Shown one piece after another: positions 1 to 11,364 of a stretch of DNA of 41,423 nt. The position numbers and the translations under genes are program-made. A model generated the notes under the pieces. That model saw nothing but the letters and a program-made list of their open reading frames with translations, had not been told where the DNA came from and made no database searches. Where the stretch lies: the NCBI GenBank assembly GCA_903918675.1, contig CAIXFE010000008.1, positions 1 through 41,423 of the forward strand, in the 5' to 3' direction. Every line of letters begins with the position of its first letter. Positions within the stretch are counted from its first letter, which is position 1. Source of the stretch: an uncultured bacterium (GTDB taxonomy: Bacteria; Patescibacteriota; Gracilibacteria; Absconditabacterales; Absconditicoccaceae).

Positions 1-2223
1 CGGTCTGCTGGGACAGCCACGTTTATGACCATCAGAAAGATCCTGACCGAACTGAGTAAACTTAGCACAACCACAACTCCATCATCTGTCACCAATCTTC
101 CGACATCATCAGATAATAATCTTCCGACATCTTCTGTTACAAATCCTCTGGAATCATCTGACAAAATCCAAGTTGCCGACATCAAAGCATTACCAGAAGA
201 TACGCAACGGAAACTTGCAGAAGAACTCACAGGGGAGGCCGATAAAGTAAAGAGTACGGATGCTGATCTGTCTAAAAACAAAATAATTCTCCAAAATTTT
301 GTAGATTACAATACCACCAAAAAAAGAATCGACGAGATGATAACAGAAAATGCTACACTTAAAGCCAGTGGAGCTAAGGCACAAGAGATCAATGATAACA
401 AAAAAGTGATCGCATCCGATAAGAAAGACAATGCAGCAATCCTGACACAACTAGCAAAAGATACCAAGACCGATAAGCCCACCCTCTTGAAAAATTTCAA
501 TGAGACTATGGCAAAGTATTATGAAGCACTACAGACTAAGATAGTGGAAGTAAGTAAAACCACGCCAGCCACTACCATAGACAATATCACCACTACCATT
601 CCTCCTCAGACCTCAAACACCATTCCTCTTCAGACCTCAAACATCATTATTCCTCAGACCTCAAATTCAACACTTAAAACTTCCAACAGCACTTCCAACA
701 CCCCCAGCAAAGCGCCCACACTTTCCAATACCAAAAAACTCGATATCAAATCAGATAAAGTCTTTACCGCTATCAACGATAGTAAAATCATAGATAATTA
801 TCCCAACTGGAAAGATGCTACTGAAGATAAGAGAACGGAAGCCAAGGGCATATATTCAGAGCTAAAACCATTAGCCACAGATACTGATATCATCGCCACA
901 CTGAAAAAATACGATGATCTTACTACACTCAAAATTACTAGTGAACTTTTTGCTAAGAAGATCAGGATGACCAAAGCCGACAAGGTAGAGAAGGCAAGCC
1001 TACAGAAAGTAGCTCAAAATATCATCACGAGAGAAAGTGAAATCATCACCGCAGCCAAAGCGAAGGTAAGTACTACCCCAGCGACCGTAGACAATACTAC
1101 GACAAACGCAACACCAGACAATACCTCAACAAATACCACTACTAATATTGATAATACAACTTCCAACTCAACACCTAACACCTCCAACAACACTTCCAAC
1201 ACTACTCCTGATAATACAACTCCGGACAATACCACAACAACTGTGGACAATACAACAACAACCGTAGATAATACTATAAACAGAGCCACAGAAACAATAC
1301 CCATAATAAATATCAAGGAAGATGCAACAACGACGGATCAAAACACAACCGCAAACGATACAAATACGACGGACAACTCAGAGACTAAGAAAGTAGAGAC
1401 TGGAGATGCCTCATTCACCCTTGAATTATTGAAGGCCTGATTACCAGTTACAAAAATAGATAAAAACCTAACTTATGAAACCATCTTTAATAAAATCAGT
1501 AAAATAAAAAATGATGAAGTAAGACAAGAAATAGAAAAAGACCTCTTGATAGGAGATATCTTATCAATGCAAAAATATGCAGGTATGAAAGCATGATCTT
1601 TATATAGTGACAATATTGCCACCGGGAAATTGGATTATAGAACACTTGGTAGGATTACAAACCAGCTCTTTGGATTGAGTAAAGATAAGCTTCTAGCCTG
1701 TACATTAATCTCACAGGACGTAAGGACTGAATATAAAAAGTTTGAAGAAAACGAACTCAACCAGTGACTTCCCTATGCTATTATCTCCAAACAAGATTTT
1801 AATCTCTACCTTTTTACCAAAGATCACAAACTCATAAGCATACATAAAACACTCTTATGAGCAGATGTTTGAGATCAAGAGAATAAAGCATATCTTTGAG
1901 GCGACCCTGGCTATTGGACTACGCCAGGTGGTATGTATCACACATCTAAAAGGATATTTGATACCGCAGACTACGCCGGACCTGGAGAATATATCTGACT
2001 TTATCCAGAAGAGAAACAATATGACATAAATAATACATACAATTACACAATGGGAATCCACAACTACTATAAAAATGATCCAAATAGGATTCTGATGCTA
2101 AATGATAAAACAGAATCTCTAGGGAGAAGGGTGAGTAATGGATGTATCAATACCTTATCTCAAGGAGCGATATTCGATAATCTCACACACTATTCTAAGG
2201 TCTATGTCTGCCATGAATCATAA
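1..2223 (+). CDS. L,D-transpeptidase (YkuD-like) with long Thr/Asn-rich linker; 5' end probably outside window
   Basis: Open from position 1 (in frame with ATG 25) to TAA 2221-2223 when TGA=Gly. C-terminus 'YTMGIHNYYKN...LGRRVSNGCINTLSQGAI' matches the H...S-x-G-C-I/R LDT catalytic motif. Preceded by low-complexity TTTVDNTTTTVDNT linkers. Confidence 0.8.
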
Positions 2224-2266
2224 TATACATATTCCTTTACCATATCGTTTTTTACAATAACAAAAG

Positions 2267-2288
2267 AATGTCAGGTAAACCTGACATT
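2267..2288. terminator. Perfect inverted repeat between convergent genes (AATGTCAGG-TAAA-CCTGACATT)
   Basis: 9-bp perfect stem, 4-nt loop, between a + strand and a - strand gene end. Confidence 0.6.
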
Positions 2289-2314
2289 CGATCGTAATAA
2301 TAAGCAAGCACATG

Positions 2315-2788
2315 CTACTTCCGCGGTTTGATGACTGTTTTAGTCCTAGTTGCAAGCAGTTTTGGGTTGTCGCCCCTGCACCAGTTAACTATAACAAGAT
2401 CAGTACCATTCACCGTTACAGTCTCCTCTGTAGGAATGAAATTTTTCGAACAAAGAACGTTAAGTGTGTCCCCTGTTTTCGTTAACTTCTTCATCCAGAT
2501 TTGGAGAGTATCGCTTTTATCGGAAGAACTTGTAGGAACTCCGGTAATGTACTGAGCAGAAACTACCTCCATGGAGGTATCTTTGCGATTGTCGCCGAAT
2601 TTGCCTGACTGTTTGGTTACAGGGTCTGTAATGGATTTCAGTAGTTCTGCGCGTAATGCGAAAGATTGCGATTTCCAGACCGCCGTGTCCGGATCCACAG
2701 TGATTGCGGTTGCCTGTGCGAAGGTTGTTCTTACTGAGCCGATTACCATCATAATGGTAATCATGGCAAATGTTAATAATTTTTTCAT
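2315..2788 (-). CDS. Small secreted protein, N-terminal signal peptide, C-terminal RGDNP
   Basis: 157 aa ORF ending TAG; MKKLLTFAMITIMMVIGSVRTTFAQ signal peptide; no in-frame TGA. Confidence 0.75.
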   Translation of the reverse strand: MKKLLTFAMITIMMVIGSVRTTFAQATAITVDPDTAVWKSQSFALRAELLKSITDPVTKQSGKFGDNRKDTSMEVVSAQYITGVPTSSSDKSDTLQIWMKKLTKTGDTLNVLCSKNFIPTEETVTVNGTDLVIVNWCRGDNPKLLATRTKTVIKPRK

Positions 2789-2808
2789 TTTGTTGTTTTT
2801 TTTAATTG

Positions 2809-3708
2809 TTATTTGTTAGTTGTTAGTTGTTTTTGAATTTTTTGAGTTTTTGAATTGTTTGAGTTACGTTTGGGAAGGACTGGCGAATCCCCCCGGTAAG
2901 CGTTAATAATTACATCATCCACGCCACGGATGATTTGAACCAACTGTCCCTGAAGTAAAAGCATTTCATGCGTTCCTGCCACATCAGTGTAGCTTAACCA
3001 AACCTGATCCTTATCCTGAGGATCCAATGATCTGGTGTAGGGAATATCCTTCACTAATCGTGCAAAGTTGATTTTTTTGCACTGAAGGACAAGGTTCTTT
3101 TTGACAGAATCGGCATTGGCCCATTTAAGGAGCGAATCCTGCTTTGCTTTGGGAACTCCCACCCATTGAATGGTATCGGTAATGGATATTGTTGTAGCCT
3201 TGGCCGCGGTTTGTGAATTAACCGTGACGGACTGGGTAACATTCTGCTGCGGCTGGTTCTGTGCTGTAAAGCCTGGTACAGCTGTAAAGCCTGGTACATA
3301 AGTATTCTTCGGTGCATGGACTACAGAATCATACTTTTTGTAGTTCTCAGCGACACACGATTCTACTTCCAGTTCAAATGCTTGTTTTTCAGCCTTTGTT
3401 TTTCCCTTTAGTTCTTTGCCGTATTGATCATGCGAACATGCATAGCGCAGAATTTTTTTGCGAGTCTTCACATTGTAGCGGTTCCAGTTTTGGCTAAGCG
3501 ACATGTAGTCCATCGCCCCCTTGGAAAGCCTTTGCTTTTTTGCCTGCTTCTTTGCAAGACTGATCGAATCCTGAACATGCTTTTTTAACTTTTTTTGTTC
3601 TTTCTGCACGAGACGGATCGAATCCTGCTTCTTCGTCGTCTGGGCGAAGCTGTTGCCCAGTGCCATCGTGAAGATGGCGATTGCGAGTACTGTGATGATG
3701 TTTTTCAT
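2809..3708 (-). CDS. Secreted lysine-rich protein, signal peptide, C-terminal RGDSP
   Basis: 299 aa ORF ending TAA; MKNIITVLAIAIFTMALGNSFAQ signal peptide; internal VPGFTAVPGFTA duplication; C-terminal segment resembles the 2315-2788 product. Confidence 0.75.
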   Translation of the reverse strand: MKNIITVLAIAIFTMALGNSFAQTTKKQDSIRLVQKEQKKLKKHVQDSISLAKKQAKKQRLSKGAMDYMSLSQNWNRYNVKTRKKILRYACSHDQYGKELKGKTKAEKQAFELEVESCVAENYKKYDSVVHAPKNTYVPGFTAVPGFTAQNQPQQNVTQSVTVNSQTAAKATTISITDTIQWVGVPKAKQDSLLKWANADSVKKNLVLQCKKINFARLVKDIPYTRSLDPQDKDQVWLSYTDVAGTHEMLLLQGQLVQIIRGVDDVIINAYRGDSPVLPKRNSNNSKTQKIQKQLTTNK

Positions 3709-3790
3709 GAGCTTGTTGTTTGTTTGTGTTATTAATTAATAATTTGAGTTATCTAATTTAAATTTTGTTTTCTTTTTTATTGATGACATG

Positions 3791-3818
3791 GTTATAACAA
3801 TTTACATACAAATGTCAA
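3791..3818 (-). promoter_or_regulatory. Sigma70-like promoter for the 3708 gene
   Basis: Reverse strand TTGACA - 16 nt - TATAAC. Confidence 0.55.
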
Positions 3819-4031
3819 GAGAAAGTAAAAAGAAAATGATGGGGTAAGAGTATAGGTACTACCTAGAGAAATTTATAGTAGATAATTTATAGTTTGTAAT
3901 TATGGTATTTTTCTGGATATTCAACTGGTACAAGTATTGACAATTTTTCTGACTTCATCCATCCCCCCCAATTGAACTATTATCAAAATATAAGGAATTG
4001 ATTCCACTCATTAATTTATTAACATATATAT

Positions 4032-4185
4032 GTCATTTGTCATTAGTCATTTGTCATCCGTCATTAGTCATTTGTCATCAGTCATTTGTCATTAGTCATT
4101 TGTCATTTGTCATTAGTCATTTGTCATTTGTCATTAGTCATTTGTCATTTGTCATTAGTCATTTGTCATTAGTCATCCGTCATTC
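4032..4185. repeat. Heptanucleotide tandem array (GTCATTT/GTCATTA, about 22 units)
   Basis: Direct reading; higher-order 21-bp pattern GTCATTT-GTCATTA-GTCATTT. Confidence 0.95.
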
Positions 4186-4212
4186 ATAATTTTAATTAAC
4201 TCATTTCTTTCA

Positions 4213-4677
4213 ATGATTCACAATTTAACAATCCAGGCCCTCTGCGTCGATGCTTCTTGTACGGGCAATCCTGGCGTCATGGAATATAGAGCCGTCGATC
4301 TTCATACATGGAAAGAGCTTTTCCATTCGCCCATCTATCCCATGGGGACAAATAACCTCGGCGAATTCTTGGCTATTTATGATGCTATAAGATATATTGA
4401 GAACCTCGAAAAGAAAAAATCCAAGAACTTGCAACCTGGAACCTGAAACCTGAAACCACGTTTTGAATGTATTTTTTCCGATTCCGAGACAGCCATCGCC
4501 CGAGTAAAATCCAAGAAAATCAAGACCACCCTGCCCTATACCGCTCAGACTAAAGAACTTTTGACGAAAGTCCAAGAAGCCGCCACCCGGCTCAAGACAC
4601 ACGATTTCACGATCCCCATCCGCAAATGGGAGACGGAGATTCGAGGAGAAATACCAGCTGATTTCGATAGGAAGTAG
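4213..4677 (+). CDS. Ribonuclease H-like protein
   Basis: MIHNLTIQALCVDASCTGNPGVMEYRAVD...MGTNNLGEFLAIYDAIRYIE...IFSDSETAIARVK; D-x-S-x-x-GNPG and NN-x-x-E motifs; TGA=Gly gives ORF to TAG 4675-4677. Confidence 0.75.
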
Positions 4678-4684
4678 ATTGCAT

Positions 4685-4795
4685 CATCGTCGTTCCGGTC
4701 TTAAGGCGAAGCTGCAACCGGAACCCACAGTATCAATATAGATTCCGGCTGCAAACCGTAACCCAGCTGAGCTGGACTGACGCGCCGGAATGACA
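4685..4795. repeat. Short palindromic intergenic element (GTCGTTCCGG...CCGGAATGAC ends)
   Basis: Imperfect terminal inverted repeat with internal CCGGAA...TTCCGG and CCAGCTGAGCTGG palindromes. Confidence 0.55.
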
Positions 4796-4966
4796 AGATA
4801 CGACCATCGTTCATCTTTAATCTTTCCTCTTTCATCCATGCTCCGACATGTGCTTAATTGGATAATTATCATCAACTTCTGACATCTCATCTGCTACTGA
4901 ACATATCAGATATTTTTCGTGCTTAAATGAAACAAAAGAGGTCCTGCATTCGCAGAGACCAAATCC

Positions 4967-5077
4967 ATGCCTCTAGATCTTTTCACCAAACGTAGACTCT
5001 TCGCGATAGAGACTATCATCGCCATCTGTGGTCTGTGTATCTATTTGGCGATAATTTACTGAGATAAATTAAGATAA
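4967..5077 (+). CDS. Possible 36-aa membrane protein
   Basis: MPLDLFTKRRLFAIETIIAICGLCIYLAIIYGDKLR with TGA=Gly; one hydrophobic segment. Confidence 0.35.
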
Positions 5078-5176
5078 AATTAGAGCTTAGAACCGAGCCG
5101 CAGGCGAGCTCCGCAAGGCGGGGTTAGTGCTTAGAGCTTAGAGCTTAGATTTGGGGCATCGTTCCACACTCCAACC

Positions 5177-5211
5177 TACTTGATACTTACTACTTTATAC
5201 TTGATACTTTA
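5177..5211. repeat. Heptamer tandem repeat TACTTGA/TACTTAC/TACTTTA x5
   Basis: Direct reading, exact 7-bp period. Confidence 0.9.
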
Positions 5212-5286
5212 TAAAAAATTGCGAATTGAAAATCCAAAAGCAATAGATACAATCCATTGTAAAAATTTTTTATTCAATCGAATGTG

Positions 5287-7596
5287 ATGCAATTAAATCC
5301 CAAATATAGATATATCTGATTGGATTTCGAAACGACTGGCTTGGACGTCACAAAAGATGAACCTATCCAGATCGGGCTTGTCGAGCTTGATTGCGACGGC
5401 AAAGTCATCGACAGCTTCCAATCTCTGATCAAACCGAATAAGAAGACAGATGAACTCAAACATATCGTCGGCTTCATCACCGGCTTGTCTATTTCTGATT
5501 TAGAAAATGCTCCCAGGAGAGAAGCGGTGCTTCCGCAGATAGAAAAGTTTTTCGGAGAAAACACAGTAGTAGTCTGACATAACGTAGGATTTGATATGGA
5601 TTTTTTGAACGCATACTTTCCAGGTCTGGCTTGTGAATGAATCATCGATACCTATAAATTATCCCAATCATTAGTCCATTACGCACCAAGTCATGCATTA
5701 GAAGTCCTAATCCAGCACTTGCAAATCAAGGAGCCAAAATTTAATGAGGTTTTCTTAAAGCTCAATGACAATCAAGCGCACGACAGTGAAAAATCTCATG
5801 ATGCACTCTATGACACCAAGGAGTCATTAGCGATGTTTCTTTTTTTTATAGACTACATTCAAGGTTTAGAAGCCGAATATGGATCATTGCTTACCATCCA
5901 ATCTCAAAGCGAATGATTATTGCCAAAGATTCTCCACATTCCCACACTCCAACACTCCCACACTCCCACCATTCATTTTTCTCCACTTACAAGAATCTCC
6001 CCCCAGCACACTTCTCTAGAAAAATCCAAAGAAACTTTCACTCGAGAAAATCAGAAAAGATATTATATTGGCAACATCGATATCAAAGACTTCATCAAGC
6101 AGCTCGCAGGCAATAAAAATTGTATCCTCGCATTTCAAAACATCCAAAAACTTGATATCGCAAAAAGGATCCTCAATGATGCGGGGATCAAAAATATCGG
6201 ATTTGTGAAAGAGGACCAGACCATCAGCGAAGAGATATTTAAATCATTTCTCAATAAAGGGACATTCACCGAAGAAGAATTTCTCTTCATCTGCAAATAT
6301 CTTTCTCATCTCCAAAAGGGCTATGGAACACTGGATCTGAATAATCCCAGCGATTACAGAATTTATCACACCATCAAAGATACGAGAGCTAAGACTAAAT
6401 ATCCGATCATTCTCGGGACACATCCTGGCATTTACGCAATGATGGAAGAAGAAAATATTTTCCCCGAATATGAAATCTTTTTCTTCGATGTAGAATGGCG
6501 GTACAAGACCTATAATTATTACCTCTCTCGCCCTTGCGACCTGTATTACACATTAAATCTCATCGAATCATTTATCTACAAGCAGAAAGTCCAATCACAA
6601 ATAGAAAGTTGAAAAGTTGGAAAGTGGGAAAGTGGGAAAATTATCGCTTCACACGAGCATACTCCCACCCTCAAACACTCCCACCCTCCAACGCTCCCAC
6701 CCTCCAACGCTCCCACCAGCGAAGCTTTAAATGATTTCTATAACTTCTTTCAAATATTGATCGGTGTCCTCTCAAGTGAGACCAAGAAAATTTTCACCAA
6801 GACGGAGGCCATTTATATTCCTCATGATCCCATCATCGATCATAGCGACTTTTATCAGTCGACATTATTGCGGAAGCAGATCCCTGAATATATGGAGAAG
6901 ATAAGCGACAGTATTAGCCCCGAAGATTTACAAACCTTAGACAAGCAGATCCAGCACATCGATAAAATCTTCAATGGGGTCGTCAACATCAGCAAGAAAA
7001 TGTACAACCAATCCGACTTCTATTTCGTCTACGCAGAAGCACAGAGATATACTGACCGAAAAGAGTTCGTCGAAATATTCAAGAATAACATCTACTTCTT
7101 ATCCAACGGGAATAAGGAATACCCCCAACCTTCAACTCTCAACAGCCAAAGGCTTCAACCTTCAACCACCGAAGGTGTCAACGTTCTCCCAATCCCCAAT
7201 ACACCAATAACCAATAACCAATCCACTAAGATCCCTACCCGAAACCTCTGAAGAGTAGAACAAATCACGACGCACATCCAAAACGCCGACCCTTCCATTC
7301 AGAATATATTTATCTTTTCTCCCAAAAAAGAAGAGTCCAAAAAAATATTTGAAGATCTCTGCCAAAAAGATATACATAAAGACAGACTGTTCTTGGTAGA
7401 AAATATTACGGGGGGCGTAGGGAAGAATGTATTCAAAGCAACAGCCCCTGGCAAGAAGGTCATCATCGGCGGCAATAGCTTCCTTCTCTACCTCTATGCC
7501 AATGGCATCACTATCGACGAAATCATCTTATTCAATAGTAAATGAGGCAGCGAACAATCGATATTGCAGGATATACAACGATATTACCCCAAATAG
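5287..7596 (+). CDS. DnaQ-like DEDDh exonuclease fused to a large helicase-like (possibly DinG-type) C-terminal region
   Basis: 769 aa with TGA=Gly. N-term YIGLDFETTGLD, VVGHNVGFDMDFL, AHDSEKSHDALYDT motifs; C-term 'YPIILGTHPGIYAMMEEE' and 'GGVGKNVFKATAPGKKVIIGGNSFLLYL'. Contains several in-frame short tandem repeat tracts. Confidence 0.7.
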
Positions 7597-7671
7597 TTTA
7601 TAGTTGATAGTTCATAGTTAATAGTTTTGGTGTTTTCTATATCAGCATATTTTAGATAAAAAAACCATCCG

Positions 7672-7706
7672 ACACTCTACACTCTACACTATACACTCTA
7701 CACTAT
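7672..7706. repeat. Heptamer tandem repeat ACACTCT/ACACTAT x5
   Basis: Direct reading. Confidence 0.9.
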
Positions 7707-7738
7707 AAAGTCTTTATCTAATCACCTTGATCACTCAA

Positions 7739-8719
7739 GTGAATAAGAAACGAGTAACTAAATGGAACGTACTAAAATTCGTCCTTGCAACGATAACATT
7801 TTATGCATTGCTGACGATAAATATTTTCAATGTCGGCGAAAAAATTACCCCGACAGAAAAAGATTATCTACGACTAGAGACACCTGAATACACATGAGGA
7901 CAGACTACGGGAGACCTTGCGATCCAGCAGGCTATGCAGGAAATCCAGACAGACACACAGACTCATCCCTCTGCAGGAAATGAGACAGGAGACACTACTG
8001 GCAATATCCAAGATCAGATAAACTTCCAAAAGATATGTAATGCAAATACTTCACTCTGCGACGAGATCACCTTTGATAAACAGCTGACGGACAAGGACAG
8101 ATATCTCTATCTCGCCTCTGTCTTCAAAGTCGTCAATTTCATGGACAACAATATCATTACCAGACAGAAAGCAGAAAATACACTTGCAGATATAGAGATC
8201 AATAAAGATATGGGGGAAAGAAGAGGATATGCCACACATACTTCAGTCATCGTAAACCTCTGAACCATAGCGGACAGATCAGAGTTTCTACAGGTCATAA
8301 GCCACGAATTAGGACATATCTTTGATCTAGGTATCATAGTAGGATCTTCCTCACCCAAAAACACAACATATACTGAATTTGAGAAACCGGTCTTCTGGAG
8401 TGATGACGCATCGCTCAAATATTACGCGGTATCTCGAGACAGCGAAACGATAAGAAAAGCAACTGCGACCAAAAAAGATTTCTGCAGTGGCTATGGAATG
8501 AGTGATCCTTTCGAGGATTTCGCAGAGTGTTTCAATCTCTATCTCCATCATAATGCGCTCTTTAGACAGATCGCCAAAGCCGATTCCGCACTGAAACAAA
8601 AATATAATTTCATCGCAGGATTTTTTGATGGTAAATACATGGATGCGAACAAAGGTGAGATTACACTGGTACAGACTAGCCTTTCTCGAAGGCCATGGGA
8701 CAGCACGAAGATTAACTAA
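7739..8719 (+). CDS. Membrane-anchored zinc metallopeptidase-like protein
   Basis: N-terminal TM segment (FVLATITFYALLTINIF) and VISHELGHIFD (HExxH) motif; start codon uncertain (GTG 7739 suggested). Confidence 0.65.
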
Positions 8720-8728
8720 CAAATCACT

Positions 8729-8824
8729 GTCATTCTGATCCCGACGGGTCGGGAGAAGAATATAATTGTTTTACTGATATCCTTCGACCTTGCCTGCCTT
8801 GGTGGCAGATAAACTCAGGATGAC
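8729..8824. repeat. Short palindromic intergenic element (GTCATTCTGA...TCAGGATGAC)
   Basis: Terminal inverted repeat with one mismatch; internal CCCGAC-GG-GTCGGG hairpin. Confidence 0.6.
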
Positions 8825-8829
8825 ATCAA

Positions 8830-8857
8830 TTCTTAATTTTTAATTCTTAATTCTTAA
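8830..8857. repeat. Heptamer tandem repeat TTCTTAA x4 just upstream of ftsW-like gene
   Basis: Direct reading. Confidence 0.85.
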
Positions 8858-8866
8858 TTCAATTCT

Positions 8867-10003
8867 ATGCCCATCATCATCATATGAGCGCTTCTTACCA
8901 TCTTTGGCTTGCTCGCTATCTATAGCGTAAGTATTTATGAATCATTCACTTTGACCGTTTCACTGATTGCTAAGTGAGCCATGAAATGAGATCCTTCTAA
9001 TTATTTCTATTTTTTCAGGCAGCTAAGAAATGTGGGGATGGCGCTTATCATGGCGGGACTGATTTATTATGTGCCGATCAAATTTTTCCAGAAAGAAAGA
9101 AATATGACGATCATAGCTATTATCCTGATGGCATTACAATTAGCTGTATTCATCCCAGGGATCGGCGTGACGCTCAATGGTGCAAGAGGATGGATCAATG
9201 TCCCTCTTCTCCCAAGTATCCAACCGGCAGAATTTTTCAAATTGGGATATGTATTATTTCTCGGTTCATGGCTACTCAGAAAACGCAATACCATGAATGA
9301 CAAAAAATTCTTCACTTCATTCATCGTGCTCAATGCCATCCTCTTTTTCATCTTCTTACTGATCCCTGATCTTGGGACGGTTATGATCCTGGGAATCGTA
9401 TGATTGATCATGTGTCGATATATGTGAGCTAAGTTCAAACACATTCTCCTGATACTTTTTGGCGGCCTGTTGGCCGGCATTGTGGTCTGAGCCGTGGCAG
9501 GGACTGTAAGCGACAGATTTAGTTATATCCAGAAGAGATTTACGTACTTTATCAGCTCAAGTTCAGATCCTCAGGCGAAACAGATCTGATGGCAAAATCA
9601 AGAAGCTTTGCTGGCTATCTGAGGATGATGATTTCGATGAAAATGATACGGGAAATGATTACAGAAATTCTGATATATCCCAGAAGCACAAAGTGACTTC
9701 GTATTTTCAGCATTTTCCGAAGAGATTGGATTCGTAGGAAACCTAGTTATCCTCTGACTCTATTTCTATCTCGGCTATTACTTTCTATCCAATCTCAGTA
9801 AGATCAGAGATGACTATAAAAAAGTAGTAGGAGTCTGAATCCTCTCCCTCGTTCTGGTTCAAGTTTTCGTAAACATCGGCGTCAACACAGAGATCCTGCC
9901 AAACACAGGTCTTACGCTCCCTTTCATCAGTTACTGAGGAACAGCACTGATGGTAAATCTGATGGAGATCGTTATCTTGTATAAAATTATTAAGGACAAG
10001 TAG
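8867..10003 (+). CDS. ftsW: SEDS-family protein FtsW/RodA
   Basis: 378 aa with about 17 TGA=Gly; AIGGGGFRGKGYGKGLQKFGYIPEAQSDFVFSAFSEEIGFVG and NTGLTLPFISYGGTALMVNL; ends TAG. Confidence 0.9.
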
Positions 10004-10148
10004 AAATATTTAAACACTGGTCAAACAGTGGTTAAACAGTAGATGAACAGTAGTTAAACAGTAACACAATAAGACAACCGTTTATCACGAACGAAGGTGC
10101 GTATTTATCAACTGTTTATCGCGAAGCGTTTATCCTCTATCCAACACA

Positions 10149-11015
10149 ATGACTATCCAAATAGACAAAAACAACCTCCTCACAATTAGCAATCCAAGCA
10201 TCCCTCAAACCAAAGAGTACACCTACACTGTAGGATGATATAAATTTTCCGATTTTGATAAATGAATCATTGTGCTCCATAAAAAGGATTGGAAAATTAT
10301 CAATTTGAAAAATCTTGGTGATGGTATGAGTGTAGTTTATATAAGAGGTTGAAACGTTGAAGCGTTGAAACGTTGAAACGTTAGCAACATCGAAAATGCA
10401 CTTCAATTTTTTGAAGGGTTTGATGAAAACACAGGAGAGAAATATTACTTCATCCCTGGGCTCGGAGAAGCACAACAACAAGAAAAAAATGAGATGCTTC
10501 AAAAATTATGAACCGCATATACTATACATAAGACAGAGAAAGGCATGAAAGTAGTCTGAATTCAAACCACAGATAAATCCGCATCCGACGCGATCAGTCT
10601 TTTGTTTGGTCTGCTGTGTGTCTACGGAAAATTTGACGGGAAAAACGGAGAACTCTCTTCCATAAAGATTCAATTACCTCTCTTCTGACAATATTTAGCG
10701 CAGCAAGAAAACTTAGATCAGATGATTAAATCCCTGCAAGATGAATGAATCTTCCTCAAGGCCGATAAGCTCCCAAATAAGAATGGAATCATTTATCAGA
10801 TCAGTAGCAACGATTATGAGCTTCTAGAAATATTTGCCAAACGATACGAAGGAGTTGAAAAATTCTCCAGGATCACTAAACGTGAATTCACTGAGGATAT
10901 GAAGACGAGACTCATAGAGTTTATCCAATCAAATCCAGAAATCCCTTCAGCAGGCAAATCTGAAGTTCTGGAAAAAATAAAAAAAGGGACAATAAAACTC
11001 CTAATAAAAAACTAA
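10149..11015 (+). CDS. Hypothetical protein (288 aa)
   Basis: MTIQIDKNNLLTISNPSIPQTKEYTYTVGGYKF... continuous with TGA=Gly to TAA; contains an in-frame GTTGAAAC 8-bp repeat. Confidence 0.7.
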
Positions 11016-11098
11016 AATAAATACTTCAAAACAAACCTCCATCATTATTCACTTGTCCTGTAAAGGATTATTCATTCTTAATTATTCATTCCCTTCAA

Positions 11099-11169
11099 GG
11101 GGCGTTAGTGTAGTGGTAACACAGCAGTCTTCGGAACTGCCCTCAGGGGTTCGAATCCCTTACGCCCTG
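11099..11169 (+). tRNA. tRNA-Arg (anticodon UCG)
   Basis: GGGGCGT/ACGCCCT acceptor, GTGT/ACAC D-stem, GCAGT-CTTCGGA-ACTGC anticodon arm, AGGGG-TTCGAAT-CCCTT T-arm; CCA not encoded. Confidence 0.75.
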
Positions 11170-11198
11170 AATTAACATTCCATAAAACATTTAAAATA

Positions 11199-11334
11199 TT
11201 GGTGTAGTGGCGAGCGAAGCGAAGACTACCAACGGTAGTCAGGTCCAGCTCAGCTGGATAACATGACGGTCTTCGGAACCGCAGTCGGAGGTTTGCTATC
11301 CCGTAGAACTACGGGGCAATCCCTTCACGCCCTG
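11199..11334 (+). pseudogene. Degenerate tRNA-like copy with palindromic insertions in D- and T-loop regions
   Basis: GGTGTAGTGG ... GACTACC-AAC-GGTAGTC and CCAGCTCAGCTGG inserts, CGGT-CTTCGGA-ACCG anticodon arm, CCCGTAG-AA-CTACGGG in the T-arm region, CCCTTCACGCCCT 3' end. Confidence 0.6.
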
Positions 11335-11364
11335 AATTAACATTCCATAAAACATTTAAAATAT

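Noticed and set aside
190-1316. Antisense ORFs opposite the L,D-transpeptidase gene and similar antisense ORFs throughout
   Set aside because: Mirror ORFs from low-complexity or A/T-biased coding sequence, no motifs.
4032-4185. CRISPR array
   Set aside because: Unit is 7 bp with no unique spacers; no cas genes in the window.
3998-4189. 63-aa ORF (CHLSFVISHLSFVI...)
   Set aside because: Pure translation of the heptamer repeat; no coding signal beyond periodicity.
8867-10003. Multiple frameshifts/pseudogenes as explanation of short ORFs
   Set aside because: Interruptions are always in-frame TGA at Gly positions with reading frame preserved; consistent with recoding, not decay.
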